From: an uncultured Pseudoxanthomonas sp.
Lineage (GTDB): Bacteria; Pseudomonadota; Gammaproteobacteria; Xanthomonadales; Xanthomonadaceae
Assembly (NCBI GenBank): GCA_937975725.1
Contig: CALJUL010000138.1
Coordinates: 1 to 25,715, forward strand
DNA: 25,715 nt
Direction of reading: 5' to 3'
This document shows, piece by piece, positions 16,226 through 24,728 of this stretch. Every line of letters starts with the position of its first letter. Within the stretch, counting starts at the first letter, position 1. The notes under the pieces were generated by a model that did not search any database, was not told the origin of the DNA, and saw nothing but the letters and a program-made list of their open reading frames with translations. Both the position numbers and the translations under genes were made by a program.

Positions 16226-16849
16226 ATGAGCCACTACTTCATCGGACTGACCGGCGGCGTCGCCTCGGGCAAGAGCGCACTGGAAAGGGCCTTCGCCCGC
16301 CATGGCGTCACCATCGCCGACGCCGACCTGATCGCGCGTGAAGTGGTCGAACCCGGGCAGCCGGCACTCGATGCCGTCGTGACGCGTTTCGGCCCGGGCA
16401 TATTGCAGGCCGACGGCCGCCTGGACCGCGCCGCGCTGCGGGCGCGCGTGTTCGCCGACGAAGGCGAGCGCCGGGCGCTGGAGGCCCTGCTGCACCCGGC
16501 CATCCGCGCGCGCCTGCAAGCGATCTGCCGGGAAGCCGCCGGCCCCTACGCCATCGCCATGGTGCCGCTGCTGGCCGAGGGCGGCGGCCGCACCGCCTAT
16601 CCCTGGCTGGACCGGATCCTGGTGGTGGACGCGCCCGAGGCCATGCGCAAGGCGCGCCTGATGCAGCGCGACGGCATCGACGCCGCGCTGGCCGAGCGGA
16701 TGCTGGCGGCGCAGGCCACGCGCGCCGGGCGCCTGGCCATCGCCGCCGACATCGTGGTCAACGACGGCGACATCGGCCACCTGCAACGCAGCGCCGACGA
16801 ACTGCATGCGCGCTACCTGGCGCTGGCCGGGGCGGCAGCGCCGCGCTGA
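16226..16849 (+). CDS. coaE: Dephospho-CoA kinase
   Basis: 207 aa from the ATG at 16226; an upstream in-frame ATG at 16208 would add only MRHNPR and cover the possible promoter. The P-loop is GGVASGKS at residues 10-17 (YFIGLTGGVASGKSALERAF), followed by the DADLIAREVVEPGQPALDAV substrate-binding segment and the LLHPAIRARL lid segment typical of CoaE. It phosphorylates the 3'-hydroxyl of dephospho-CoA, the last step of coenzyme A synthesis, in the cytosol. It is the last gene of the pil block and ends 3 bp before the convergent stop of the transporter gene. Confidence 0.96.
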   Translation: MSHYFIGLTGGVASGKSALERAFARHGVTIADADLIAREVVEPGQPALDAVVTRFGPGILQADGRLDRAALRARVFADEGERRALEALLHPAIRARLQAICREAAGPYAIAMVPLLAEGGGRTAYPWLDRILVVDAPEAMRKARLMQRDGIDAALAERMLAAQATRAGRLAIAADIVVNDGDIGHLQRSADELHARYLALAGAAAPR

Positions 16850-16852
16850 GAC

Positions 16853-18214
16853 TCAGGACGCCGCGGCCGGGGCCGCGCCGGCGGTGTCGCGGTCGGACGG
16901 CAGCTTGGCTTCCTCGCGCAGCAGCCGCCAGGCGCCGAAGGTCATCGCGCTGGCCACCAGCAGGCCGGCGCCGAACACCACGTGCGAGCCGAAGGCCGAC
17001 AGCAGCTTGTGCAGCCAGACGAAGCTGAGGTCGCCGCCGCGGTAGATCACCGTATCGATGGCCGCGCCGGCCTTGTAGCGCCATTCGCGCCCCACCCGGG
17101 TATATATGGTCTCGCGCGCCGGCTTGGCCAAGCAGAACTCGCTGCTGCGGGTGACCACCTGCACGATGGCCACGATCATCGGCAGCGGCGAGGCCGACAA
17201 CACGGCATAGCCCAGCACGATGGCGAAGCCCGGCAGCAGCAGCGCCGGCGCGATGCCGAAGCGCGACAGCAGCCAGCGGGTCACCACCAGTTGCACCAGC
17301 AGGGTCAGCCCGTTCACCGCCAGGTCGATGGTGGCGTAGTACGCGGTCGCAGCCTGGGCGTCGGGATAGAACCGGCGCACGATGGCCGCCTGCTCGTTGT
17401 ACAGCAGGGTGCCCACGCCTACGCCCATCACCACCAGCACCGCCATCCAGCGCAGCAGCGGCTCGCGTGCGATCAGCTTCAGGCCACCCAGCACGTCGCC
17501 GCCCATGGCACTCTCGTTGTCGCGCCCGCGCCTCGCCTCGCGCACCAGCGCCCACCGGCGCAGGTGGACGATGCAGAACAGGCACACGGCCAGGAAGCAG
17601 GCCGACACCAGCATCAGGTTGGCGATGCCGATGCGCTCGACGAACGTGCGCGTCAGCACCGGCCCCAGGATCGCGCCCACCGTGCCCGCCGCGCCGATGT
17701 AGCCGTAGTAGCGGCGCGCCTCGGTGTTGCTGAAGACGTCGGCCATGAAGCTCCAGAACACCGCCACCGCGAACAGGTTGAACACGGTGATCCACAGGAA
17801 GAAGGCCATGCCCCGCCCCGGCACGCCGCTGTCGAACAGCACGTAGAACAGCAGCAGCGTGGCGATGAAGAAGCCGTACACCGCCGGCAGGAACACCCGC
17901 CGCGGATAGCGGCTGACCAGCCAGCCGTACACCGGCTGCAGCAGCAGCATGATCAGGAAGGTGCAGGTGAACAGCACCTGCAGGGTGAAATCCTTCAACG
18001 GCACGCCGCGCGCGGCGAAGAACTCGATCATCGCCGGCGGGAACACCGCCTGCACGTCGCTGGAAGCGCCCATCGCCTCGCGCACCGGCCGCAGCACGTA
18101 GTAGCCGCTCAGCAGGCAGAAGAAGTACACGAAGGCCCACAGCAGCGGGGGCGATTCGGACATCGCGGAGCGGAGCCGGCCGAACCGGGAGGATGCCGCG
18201 TCGGGAGCGTTCAT
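16853..18214 (-). CDS. MFS-type transporter related to bacterial ATP/ADP translocases (NTT/TlcC-like)
   Basis: 453 aa from the ATG at 18214; a downstream ATG (MSESPPLLW) is possible, while the frame upstream to 18391 is not membrane-like. About 10-12 hydrophobic helices are visible, beginning LLWAFVYFFCLLSGYYVLRP. Motifs YYVLRPVREAMG near residue 38, EARRYYGYIGAAGTVGAILGP in the middle, and KPARETIYTRVGREWRYKAG then IDTVIYRGGD near the C-terminus are those of COG3202 (nucleotide transporter-like) proteins found in many free-living bacteria, rather than of drug-efflux MFS proteins. Obligate intracellular members exchange ATP for ADP; the substrate of free-living homologues is not established, so none is assigned. 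Convergent with coaE (3-bp gap) and divergent from the GMC oxidoreductase. Confidence 0.75.
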   Translation of the reverse strand: MNAPDAASSRFGRLRSAMSESPPLLWAFVYFFCLLSGYYVLRPVREAMGASSDVQAVFPPAMIEFFAARGVPLKDFTLQVLFTCTFLIMLLLQPVYGWLVSRYPRRVFLPAVYGFFIATLLLFYVLFDSGVPGRGMAFFLWITVFNLFAVAVFWSFMADVFSNTEARRYYGYIGAAGTVGAILGPVLTRTFVERIGIANLMLVSACFLAVCLFCIVHLRRWALVREARRGRDNESAMGGDVLGGLKLIAREPLLRWMAVLVVMGVGVGTLLYNEQAAIVRRFYPDAQAATAYYATIDLAVNGLTLLVQLVVTRWLLSRFGIAPALLLPGFAIVLGYAVLSASPLPMIVAIVQVVTRSSEFCLAKPARETIYTRVGREWRYKAGAAIDTVIYRGGDLSFVWLHKLLSAFGSHVVFGAGLLVASAMTFGAWRLLREEAKLPSDRDTAGAAPAAAS

Positions 18215-18593
18215 GGGCTGGACCACTGTTCCTGCACTGCCGGGGGACGGGCGTCCCGCGGGTCCGCCATCGCGCGCAAGGTATCCGATGCACTGCAACA
18301 TCGCCAGCGTTCCGTCGCTGGCGGACGCCGGTTGCCGCCGGCACCGGCACGCCCCCGCCAGAACCGGCTTGGACATGAGTCTCGCCACCACGTCGGCGGC
18401 GATATGGCGGCTTTATCTCCCCCGGACACCCGGGCGAGGCGTGTCCCACCATCCCCCTCTTCAGGGCGCCCCCGCTCCAGCAGGCGCACGAGCGGGAGCG
18501 CGCCTGCCCGGGAATACCCGAGCGACGGCGCGGCCGAGCATTTGCTCTATGCCCGCCGGCTAGGTTCGGGCGGTCTTCGCCACAGGGTCCGAT
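18215..18593. other. 379-bp divergent intergenic region (transporter / GMC oxidoreductase)
   Basis: No credible gene. One hairpin-forming inverted repeat is visible: CGCCAGCG (18302-18309) with CGCTGGCG (18316-18323). A looser one is CAGGCGC (18481-18487) with GCGCCTG (18500-18506). No convincing sigma-70 or sigma-54 promoter was identified by eye, although both flanking genes must be driven from here. Confidence 0.4.
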
Positions 18594-20198
18594 GTGTACG
18601 ACTACATCATCGTGGGTGCCGGTTCGGCCGGCTGCGTGCTCGCCCACCGCCTGAGCGAAGACCCCGCCTGCCGCGTCCTGCTGCTGGAAGCCGGCCCGCG
18701 CGATTGGCACCCCTTCATCCACATGCCCGCCGGCCTGGCCAAGCTGGTCGGCCAGAAGGGCGTCAACTGGAACTACGACACCGCGCCCGAGCCGCACCTG
18801 GACAACCGCCGCCTGTGGTGGCCGCGCGGACGCGTGCTGGGCGGTTCCAGTTCAATCAACGCGATGTGCTACATCCGCGGCGTGCCGCACGACTACGACG
18901 ACTGGGCCGCCGCCGGCGCCGAGGGCTGGCACTGGGCCAACGTGCTGCCCTACTTCCGCCGCTCCGAGCGCAACAGCCGCGGTGCCAGCGCGCTGCACGG
19001 CGGCGACGGTCCGCTGTACGTCTCCGACCTGCGCTACGTGAACCCGCTCTCGCACGCCTTCGTCGAGGCCGGGGCGCAGGCGGGCTATGCGCGCAATGAA
19101 GACTTCAACGGCGCCGGGCAGGCCGGCTTCGGCCTGTACCAGGTGACCCAGAAGGACGGCGCGCGCTGCTCCAGCGCGGTCGCCTACCTGGACCCGGCCC
19201 GCGGGCGACCCAACCTGGACATCGTCACCGGCGCGCTGGTGCGCCGGGTGATGCTGCAGGACGGCCGCGCGATCGGCGTGTCCTATGCACGCGGCGGGCA
19301 GGAGGTGAGCGTGCGCTGCGCGCGCGAAGTGCTGCTGTGCGGCGGCGCGATCAATTCGCCGCAATTGCTGATGCTCTCGGGCGTCGGTCCGGCCGATCAC
19401 CTGCGCGAACACGGCGTCACCGTGCGCGTGGACCTGCCCGGCGTGGGCGGCAACCTGCAGGACCACCTGGACATCTGCACCCTGCAGCACTGCACCCAGC
19501 CCATCACCTACGACCGCACCAGCGAGCTGAAGACCGCCTTCGACTATTTCCTGCGCGGCCGCCGTGGACCGGGCAGCAGCAACATCGCCGAGGCCGGCGC
19601 CTTCGTCCGCTCGGCGCTGGCGCCGGACGCGCGCGCCGACGTGCAGTTCCACTTCGTGCCGGCCATGCTGGACGACCATGGTCGCCACCGCCTGCCCGGC
19701 GACGGCTACACCGCGCACGCCTGCTTCCTGCGCCCGCGCAGCCGCGGCCGGATCCGCCTGGCCAGCGCCGACCCGCGCACCCATGCGCGGATCGAGGCCA
19801 ATTACCTGGGCGACCCGGAAGGCTTCGACCTGAAGATGATGGTGGAATGCGCCAGGCTGACGCGCGAACTGTTCGCACAGCCGGCGTTCGACGCCTACCG
19901 CGGCGCCCCGATCCATCCCGCGCGCAGCGACCTGTCGGACGCCGAACTGGCCGATTTCGTCCGCGCCAAGGCCGAGACCGTCTACCACCCGGTCGGCACC
20001 TGTCGGATGGGCGGCGACGAACACGCCGTGGTCGATCCGCAACTGCGCGTGCGCGGCGTGGACGGGCTGCGGGTGGTGGACGCCTCGGTCATGCCCACTC
20101 TGATCGGCGGCAACACCAACGCGCCGACCATGATGATCGCCGAACGCGCCGCGGACCTGATCCGCGGGCTGCCGGGCACGCTGCCCCAGCCTGCCTAG
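18594..20198 (+). CDS. GMC-family FAD-dependent oxidoreductase (choline/alcohol dehydrogenase-like)
   Basis: 534 aa starting at a GTG (18594); AGGG lies about 9 nt upstream, and the ATG two bases earlier is out of frame. The N-terminal dinucleotide-binding motif is DYIIVGAGSAGCVLAHRL (GxGxxG at 8-13), with the acidic end of beta-2 at LLLEAG. GMC signature 1 is RGRVLGGSSSINAMCYIRG (78-96) and signature 2 is GAINSPQLLMLSGVGP. The catalytic His is H465 in YHPVGTCRMG, and N509 in GGNTNAPT is the expected partner residue. No signal peptide or membrane segment is seen, so it is cytosolic. Close relatives include BetA choline dehydrogenase and AlkJ-type alcohol dehydrogenases. There is no betaine aldehyde dehydrogenase or alk gene nearby to decide the substrate, so none is named. 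Confidence 0.9.
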   Translation: MYDYIIVGAGSAGCVLAHRLSEDPACRVLLLEAGPRDWHPFIHMPAGLAKLVGQKGVNWNYDTAPEPHLDNRRLWWPRGRVLGGSSSINAMCYIRGVPHDYDDWAAAGAEGWHWANVLPYFRRSERNSRGASALHGGDGPLYVSDLRYVNPLSHAFVEAGAQAGYARNEDFNGAGQAGFGLYQVTQKDGARCSSAVAYLDPARGRPNLDIVTGALVRRVMLQDGRAIGVSYARGGQEVSVRCAREVLLCGGAINSPQLLMLSGVGPADHLREHGVTVRVDLPGVGGNLQDHLDICTLQHCTQPITYDRTSELKTAFDYFLRGRRGPGSSNIAEAGAFVRSALAPDARADVQFHFVPAMLDDHGRHRLPGDGYTAHACFLRPRSRGRIRLASADPRTHARIEANYLGDPEGFDLKMMVECARLTRELFAQPAFDAYRGAPIHPARSDLSDAELADFVRAKAETVYHPVGTCRMGGDEHAVVDPQLRVRGVDGLRVVDASVMPTLIGGNTNAPTMMIAERAADLIRGLPGTLPQPA

Positions 20199-20531
20199 AG
20201 CTGCCTGGCCGGAAGCGCCATGGCGCGCGGCCTGCGGCGGCATCCGGTGCGCGGGGGCGCACGGACGTTCCGTTCGCAAGGCTCGCAACGGCACCGGCAT
20301 GCGGCGTGGATAGGCTCAGGCCCACCACTGTCCGTGACGCCTTCGTTATGCACTACTCCGCAGATAGCCGGACAGACCGCTCACCCGAACGTGCCCGGCC
20401 GCGGATACGGACGCGCCGATGCCACCTTCGCGAATGCATCCTTCACTGCGCCCTTCTCGGAGGAAGTGCGGCTCCATCGTGGACCCATGGTCATCCCGCC
20501 GCAGACAGGCGGCCCGCCACCGCAGCCGACG
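20199..20531. other. 333-bp intergenic region between convergent genes
   Basis: Lies between the GMC oxidoreductase and the M48 protease stops. No T-tract terminator was found; only a short hairpin GTGCGC-GGGG-GCGCAC (20247-20262) is visible. Small open frames here lack family-like sequence or ribosome-binding sites. Confidence 0.4.
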
Positions 20532-22457
20532 CTAATGCGCCTCCAGCATCGCCGGCAGCGGGCAATGCAGCACGGCGCAGACGGTGCGCAGCAGTTCCGC
20601 CTCGGCCACGCGCACCTGGCCGTCGTGGCGGACGGCGGCGGCGACGGCTTCGACCATCAGCTCCTTCGCCAGCGGGTCCAGTGCGTCCAGCGGCTCCCAC
20701 ACCTCGTCCAGCGCCAGCACGCCCTGCGCCGGCGGCGCATAGGGCATGTGATCGCGCGGCAGCACCCGTTGCAGGCCTGCCAGATAGGCGCGCTGCGCCT
20801 GCGCGGGCGTGTCGTTGCCGGCCTGGGCTACCACCGCCAGCAGCGTGGCGAAAGGCTGGCGGACGTCGTGCGGCTTGCGCCGGCCGAAGATGGGCGAGCG
20901 TCCGGGCGAGAGCGCTTCGCGCACCTGCACTTGCAACAGGCGCGCCAGGCAGTATTCGAACAGCGACACGCGGCCGTCGGCATGCACCGCGGCATCGACG
21001 GTGTCGATGAAGGCGTCCAGCTCCGGCCGCGGGAACCGCCGCAGCAGCGGGAACGCCAGCGAGGCCAGCGGCAGGCGGTGCATCGGGTGCAGCGATTGCA
21101 GGAGCCCGCCACGCAGTTCGTCGGCGCGCTGCGCAGTGGCTTCGCCCAGGCGGGCGGCGATCTCGAAGCGCTGGCGCGCAGCGACCTCGGGCGCGGCGTC
21201 CAGCACCAGGCCGAGCAGCAGCGGCATCACCTGGTCGCGCTGCCGCACCAGCGTGCGCAGCGCGTCCGGCAGGGTCTCGGCGATGACGTGCGCGCGGCTG
21301 TAGTCGTCGGCCGCCGGCGCGGCCACCTGCGCCGCCACCATCGGCGGCGTCAGCGCAACGCTGGCCGATAGCAGCGGCAAGGGCGGCGGCACGGCGCCGT
21401 CCGCCAGGCCCAGCGCGCGGTCCTCCATCAACCCGTCCGGCGGCGCCGCCGCCCAGCGCCGCGCCAGCTCGTCCAGTTGCGCCTGGCCGAACAGCGGGTC
21501 CAGCGTGCGGATACGCTGCAACAGCGGCGGATGGGTGGCGAACAGGCGCGAATAGGCGCGGCCTTCGCCGAACAGCATGTGGCTGACTTCCTCCACCTTG
21601 CCCTTGTCTTCCAGCGCCGAACCCGCGCCGAGGCCGGCGATCTTCTTCAGCGCCCCGGCCAGGCCTTGGGTCTGGCGGGTGAACTGCACCGCGGAGGCAT
21701 CGGCCAGCAGTTCGCGCTGGCGGCTCACCCCGGCCTTGATCATGCGCCCGAAGAACAGCCCCACGCCGCCCGCCACCATCGCCGCCATCGCGATCAGCAG
21801 CACCGCCGCGCCGTCCTTGCCGCGGCCGCCGCGCCCGTACACCAGCACGCGCTGGCCGATGATGCTGAGCATCATGATGCCGAACAGCACGCCCATCAGG
21901 CGGATGTTCAGGCGCATGTCGCCGTTGAGGATGTGGCTGAACTCGTGCGCGATCACGCCTTGCAGCTCGTCGCGGTTGAGCCGGTCCAGCGCGCCGCGGG
22001 TCACCGCCACCGCCGCGTCGGCGGGCGAATAGCCGGCGGCGAAGGCGTTGATGCCGGCCTCGCCTTCCAGCACGAACACCCGCGGCACCGGCACGCCGGA
22101 GGCGATGGCGATTTCCTCCACCACGTTGCGCAGCCGCCGCAACGGCAGGTCGCCGGGGTCCTGCGGCACCTCGGTGGCGCCCATCTGCAGCGCCACCGCC
22201 TCGCCGCCGGCGCGCAGCGAGGCCAGCCGGTAGAGCGAGCCCAGTCCGATCACCGCCAGCGTGCCCAGCGTGGCCAGCGCCAGCAGCGCGGCCAACGCGC
22301 CGCCACCGCCTTCCTCCTGCCCCAGCGTGCGTGCGCCGAACAGCAGCAGCACCGCCAGGTCGACCACGGCGACGATGCCCGCCACCGCCAGCGCGAACAG
22401 CACCACCATCCGGAACGAACCGCGCCGCGCCGCCGCCTGGTGCTCGAAGAAGTTCAT
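20532..22457 (-). CDS. M48-family membrane metalloprotease with long C-terminal (TerB-like) extension
   Basis: 641 aa from the ATG at 22457 (MNFFEHQAAARRGSFRMVV); the frame upstream to 22670 overlaps lemA antisense-like noise and is rejected. Two transmembrane helices lie at about 17-40 and 54-76, then the zinc site HEFSH at 171-175 in GVIAHEFSHILNGD, two more hydrophobic segments (about 187-205 and 216-237), and the third-ligand region RQRELLADASAVQFTR (E249, D253). This matches HtpX/M48B. HtpX is usually about 290 aa; here some 350 further residues follow, ending in helical repeats DGRVSLFEYCLARLLQVQV and HDGQVRVAEAELLRTVCAVL that resemble TerB-type domains. It is downstream of lemA on the same strand (112-bp gap), a recurrent LemA-M48 pairing thought to act in envelope protein quality control. 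Confidence 0.85.
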   Translation of the reverse strand: MNFFEHQAAARRGSFRMVVLFALAVAGIVAVVDLAVLLLFGARTLGQEEGGGGALAALLALATLGTLAVIGLGSLYRLASLRAGGEAVALQMGATEVPQDPGDLPLRRLRNVVEEIAIASGVPVPRVFVLEGEAGINAFAAGYSPADAAVAVTRGALDRLNRDELQGVIAHEFSHILNGDMRLNIRLMGVLFGIMMLSIIGQRVLVYGRGGRGKDGAAVLLIAMAAMVAGGVGLFFGRMIKAGVSRQRELLADASAVQFTRQTQGLAGALKKIAGLGAGSALEDKGKVEEVSHMLFGEGRAYSRLFATHPPLLQRIRTLDPLFGQAQLDELARRWAAAPPDGLMEDRALGLADGAVPPPLPLLSASVALTPPMVAAQVAAPAADDYSRAHVIAETLPDALRTLVRQRDQVMPLLLGLVLDAAPEVAARQRFEIAARLGEATAQRADELRGGLLQSLHPMHRLPLASLAFPLLRRFPRPELDAFIDTVDAAVHADGRVSLFEYCLARLLQVQVREALSPGRSPIFGRRKPHDVRQPFATLLAVVAQAGNDTPAQAQRAYLAGLQRVLPRDHMPYAPPAQGVLALDEVWEPLDALDPLAKELMVEAVAAAVRHDGQVRVAEAELLRTVCAVLHCPLPAMLEAH

Positions 22458-22569
22458 GCGGATGCCGGCATGCGCGGCGCGCCGCCAAGACTCCGCCGGC
22501 ACCGACGCGATCGGCGGCCGGCAGGCGCTGTCGCGGGCGACTTCATCCCGGTCTCCCGGACGCACCTGT

Positions 22570-23175
22570 TCAGAACTGCACCTTGGGCGCCTCGCGCACT
22601 TGCGCCGCCTTGTCCGCGGGGATGTCCAGCAGCGCCGCCGGGGCGAAGTTGAACGCGCTCGCCACCACACTGGAGGGGAACACCTCGCGCTTGTTGTTGT
22701 AGGCCATGACCGCGTCGTTGTACGCCTGCCGCGCGAAGGCCACCTTGTTCTCGGTGGAAGTCAGCTCCTCGGTCAACTGCATCATGTTCTGGTTGGCCTT
22801 CAGGTCGGGATACGCCTCGGCCACCGCCAGCAGGCGGCCCAGCCCCGTATTCAGTTGCGCCTGCGCGGCGGCGAGTTGCGCCATCGCCTGCGGGTCGCCG
22901 GGGTTGGCCTTGGCCGCGGCCAGGCCCGACTGCGCGGCCGAACGCGCCGCCACCACGGCTTCCAGCGTCTCGCGCTCGTGGCTCATGTAGCCGCGGGCGG
23001 TTTCCACCAGGTTGGGGATCAGGTCGAAACGGCGCAGAAGTTGCACGTCGATCTGGGCGAAGGCATTCCTGAACGCGTTGCGTGCGGTCACCAGCCCGTT
23101 GTAGATGCCCACGCCCCACAGAATTGCGACGGCCGCCACACCCACAATCAGCAGCAGGATGAACAACATGGACAT
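22570..23175 (-). CDS. lemA: LemA family protein
   Basis: 201 aa from the ATG at 23175; AGGGAGAA lies 6-7 nt upstream, better than for the second ATG at 23169. A single N-terminal transmembrane helix covers about residues 3-24 (MLFILLLIVGVAAVAILWG), followed by the LemA signature IYNGLVTARNAFRNAFAQID, VQLLRRFDLIPNLVETARGY and MSHERETLEAVVAAR, then an alpha-helical, coiled-coil-prone body. LemA proteins are membrane-anchored with the helical domain outside the cytoplasm; their molecular role is not firmly established. Its partner here is the downstream M48 protease gene, and it is divergent from the beta-lactamase-family gene (82 bp between starts). Confidence 0.95.
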   Translation of the reverse strand: MSMLFILLLIVGVAAVAILWGVGIYNGLVTARNAFRNAFAQIDVQLLRRFDLIPNLVETARGYMSHERETLEAVVAARSAAQSGLAAAKANPGDPQAMAQLAAAQAQLNTGLGRLLAVAEAYPDLKANQNMMQLTEELTSTENKVAFARQAYNDAVMAYNNKREVFPSSVVASAFNFAPAALLDIPADKAAQVREAPKVQF

Positions 23176-23257
23176 GGAACTTCTCCCTGTTTGTGCAATC
23201 GAAAAAAGCGGCGTTATGATCCCCCGACAGCAAGAGCTTACGCAGGCGTCACGCACG

Positions 23258-24640
23258 ATGAAAGACATGGTTTCCCGGCGGCCACTGCGGTCCCTTCGCT
23301 TCGGGCTGGTCGGCCTGCTGTTGCCGCTGACCCTCTCCTCCACCGCGCAGACGCCGCTGCGCTGGCATGCAGTCCAGGCGGCGTCTACCGACGCCGCCGC
23401 GCAGCCCGCGGCATCCGCCCTGCCGCAGCCGCTCACCGGCGCCGCCGCGGCGCCGCTCGCGCCCGACTTCGACGTGCGTGCGTTCGAGGCGATGGCACAG
23501 CAACTGACCGTCGGCCAGCGCGTGCCCGGCATGGCGATGGCCATCGTGCACGAAGGCCGCGTGCTCAGCGCGCGCGGCTACGGCGTGACCGACGTGGCCG
23601 CGCCGCAGCCGATCGACGGGCATACGGTGTTCCGCCTGGCCTCGCTGTCCAAGGCCTTCGCCAGCACCCTGGCCGGGCTGATGGTGCAGGACGGCGCACT
23701 GCGCTGGGACAGCAAGGTCACCCAGTACGTGCCGGGCTTCCAGCTCAGCGACCCGGCCTCTTCCTCCCGCGTGACCGTCGCCGACCTGCTCAGCCACCGC
23801 GTCGGCCTGCAGGCGCACAACGCCTTCGACCGCGACATCGAGGCGAACGCGGAGTACTACGACGTCGCCCGCAAGCTGGCCCAGGCGCCGCTCAAGTGCA
23901 CGCCGGGCGAGTGCTACGCCTACCAGAACGTCGCCTTCAGCCTGGTCGGCGACGTGGTGTTCGCGGCCAGCGGCACCTTCTACGAGCAGGCGGTCGACCG
24001 CCGCATCTTCAAGCCGCTGGGAATGAACGACGCGAGCATCGGCCTGGCGGGCATCGAGGCCAGCACGCGCTGGGCGCGCCCGCACGTGCGCAGCCGCAAC
24101 GGCTGGGTCTCGCTGTCGCCCAAGCCCACCTACTACCGCCTGCCGCCCGCGGCCGGCGTCAACGCCAGCATCAGCGACCTGGCGCAATGGCTGGTGGCGC
24201 AGACCGGTCACCGGCCCGACGTGCTGCCGGCACCGCTGCTGGCCACGCTCCACGCACCGCTGATCGCCACGCCGGGCGAGATGCGCGCCGGCTGGCGCCG
24301 CGAACGCATCCAGTCGGCCAGCTACGGCCTGGGCTGGCGCGTGTTCGACTACGCCGGTCATCAGGTCGTCTTCCATGCCGGTGCGGTGCAGGGCTATCGC
24401 GGCCTGGTGGCGCTGGTGCCGGAACGCGATCTGGGCGTGGCGCTGGTCTGGAACAGCGAGAGCCCGCTGCCTTCCGGCCTGCTGCCCACCATCCTCGACC
24501 GCGCCATCGGACTGCCGGCGCAGCCGTGGGTCGATACGCCGGCCGACTACGACCTGATGCTGGCCGAATCGCCGGACGGCCGCGCGCCGGCCGAAGCCAG
24601 CGGCACTTCTTCGGGCCGCGCCACCGCGTCGCCGGAGTGA
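23258..24640 (+). CDS. Secreted/periplasmic serine hydrolase of the beta-lactamase / penicillin-binding family
   Basis: 460 aa from the ATG at 23258 (ATGs at 23216 and 23267 are alternatives; no strong Shine-Dalgarno decides). A signal peptide is visible: MKDMVSRRPLRSLRFG followed by LVGLLLPLTL and a likely cut near STAQT. The PF00144 domain runs from about 70 to 415: nucleophile motif S129-L-S-K132 in FRLASLSKAFAST, tyrosine motif Y222-Q-N in CYAYQNVAFSLVGD, and a third motif HAG (373-375) where class C enzymes have KTG. The HxG triad is typical of esterase- or DD-peptidase-like members as well as some beta-lactamases, so antibiotic hydrolysis cannot be claimed. The Ala/Pro-rich segment before the domain and the low-complexity C-terminus look like linkers. 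Convergent with the SRPBCC gene. Confidence 0.88.
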   Translation: MKDMVSRRPLRSLRFGLVGLLLPLTLSSTAQTPLRWHAVQAASTDAAAQPAASALPQPLTGAAAAPLAPDFDVRAFEAMAQQLTVGQRVPGMAMAIVHEGRVLSARGYGVTDVAAPQPIDGHTVFRLASLSKAFASTLAGLMVQDGALRWDSKVTQYVPGFQLSDPASSSRVTVADLLSHRVGLQAHNAFDRDIEANAEYYDVARKLAQAPLKCTPGECYAYQNVAFSLVGDVVFAASGTFYEQAVDRRIFKPLGMNDASIGLAGIEASTRWARPHVRSRNGWVSLSPKPTYYRLPPAAGVNASISDLAQWLVAQTGHRPDVLPAPLLATLHAPLIATPGEMRAGWRRERIQSASYGLGWRVFDYAGHQVVFHAGAVQGYRGLVALVPERDLGVALVWNSESPLPSGLLPTILDRAIGLPAQPWVDTPADYDLMLAESPDGRAPAEASGTSSGRATASPE

Positions 24641-24728
24641 CCAACGCGCGCGCCGTCGTCGCGGCGCGCTCGTTGCTTCCTGCACGGTCCGCCATCCGTG
24701 GCCGCGATGCGGCCACGCGCGGCGCGCT

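Noticed and set aside
16758..18797. 679-aa minus-strand frame around the transporter
   Set aside because: Out of frame with the transporter; the 453-aa frame has the membrane helices and motifs.
20491..22488. 665-aa minus-strand frame over the M48 protease
   Set aside because: Gly/Ala/Arg-rich shadow; the HEFSH frame beginning at 22457 is the real gene.
23258..24640. Calling the serine hydrolase an antibiotic-resistance beta-lactamase
   Set aside because: The third motif is HAG rather than KTG and there is no AmpR-type regulator; the family includes many esterases and peptidases.
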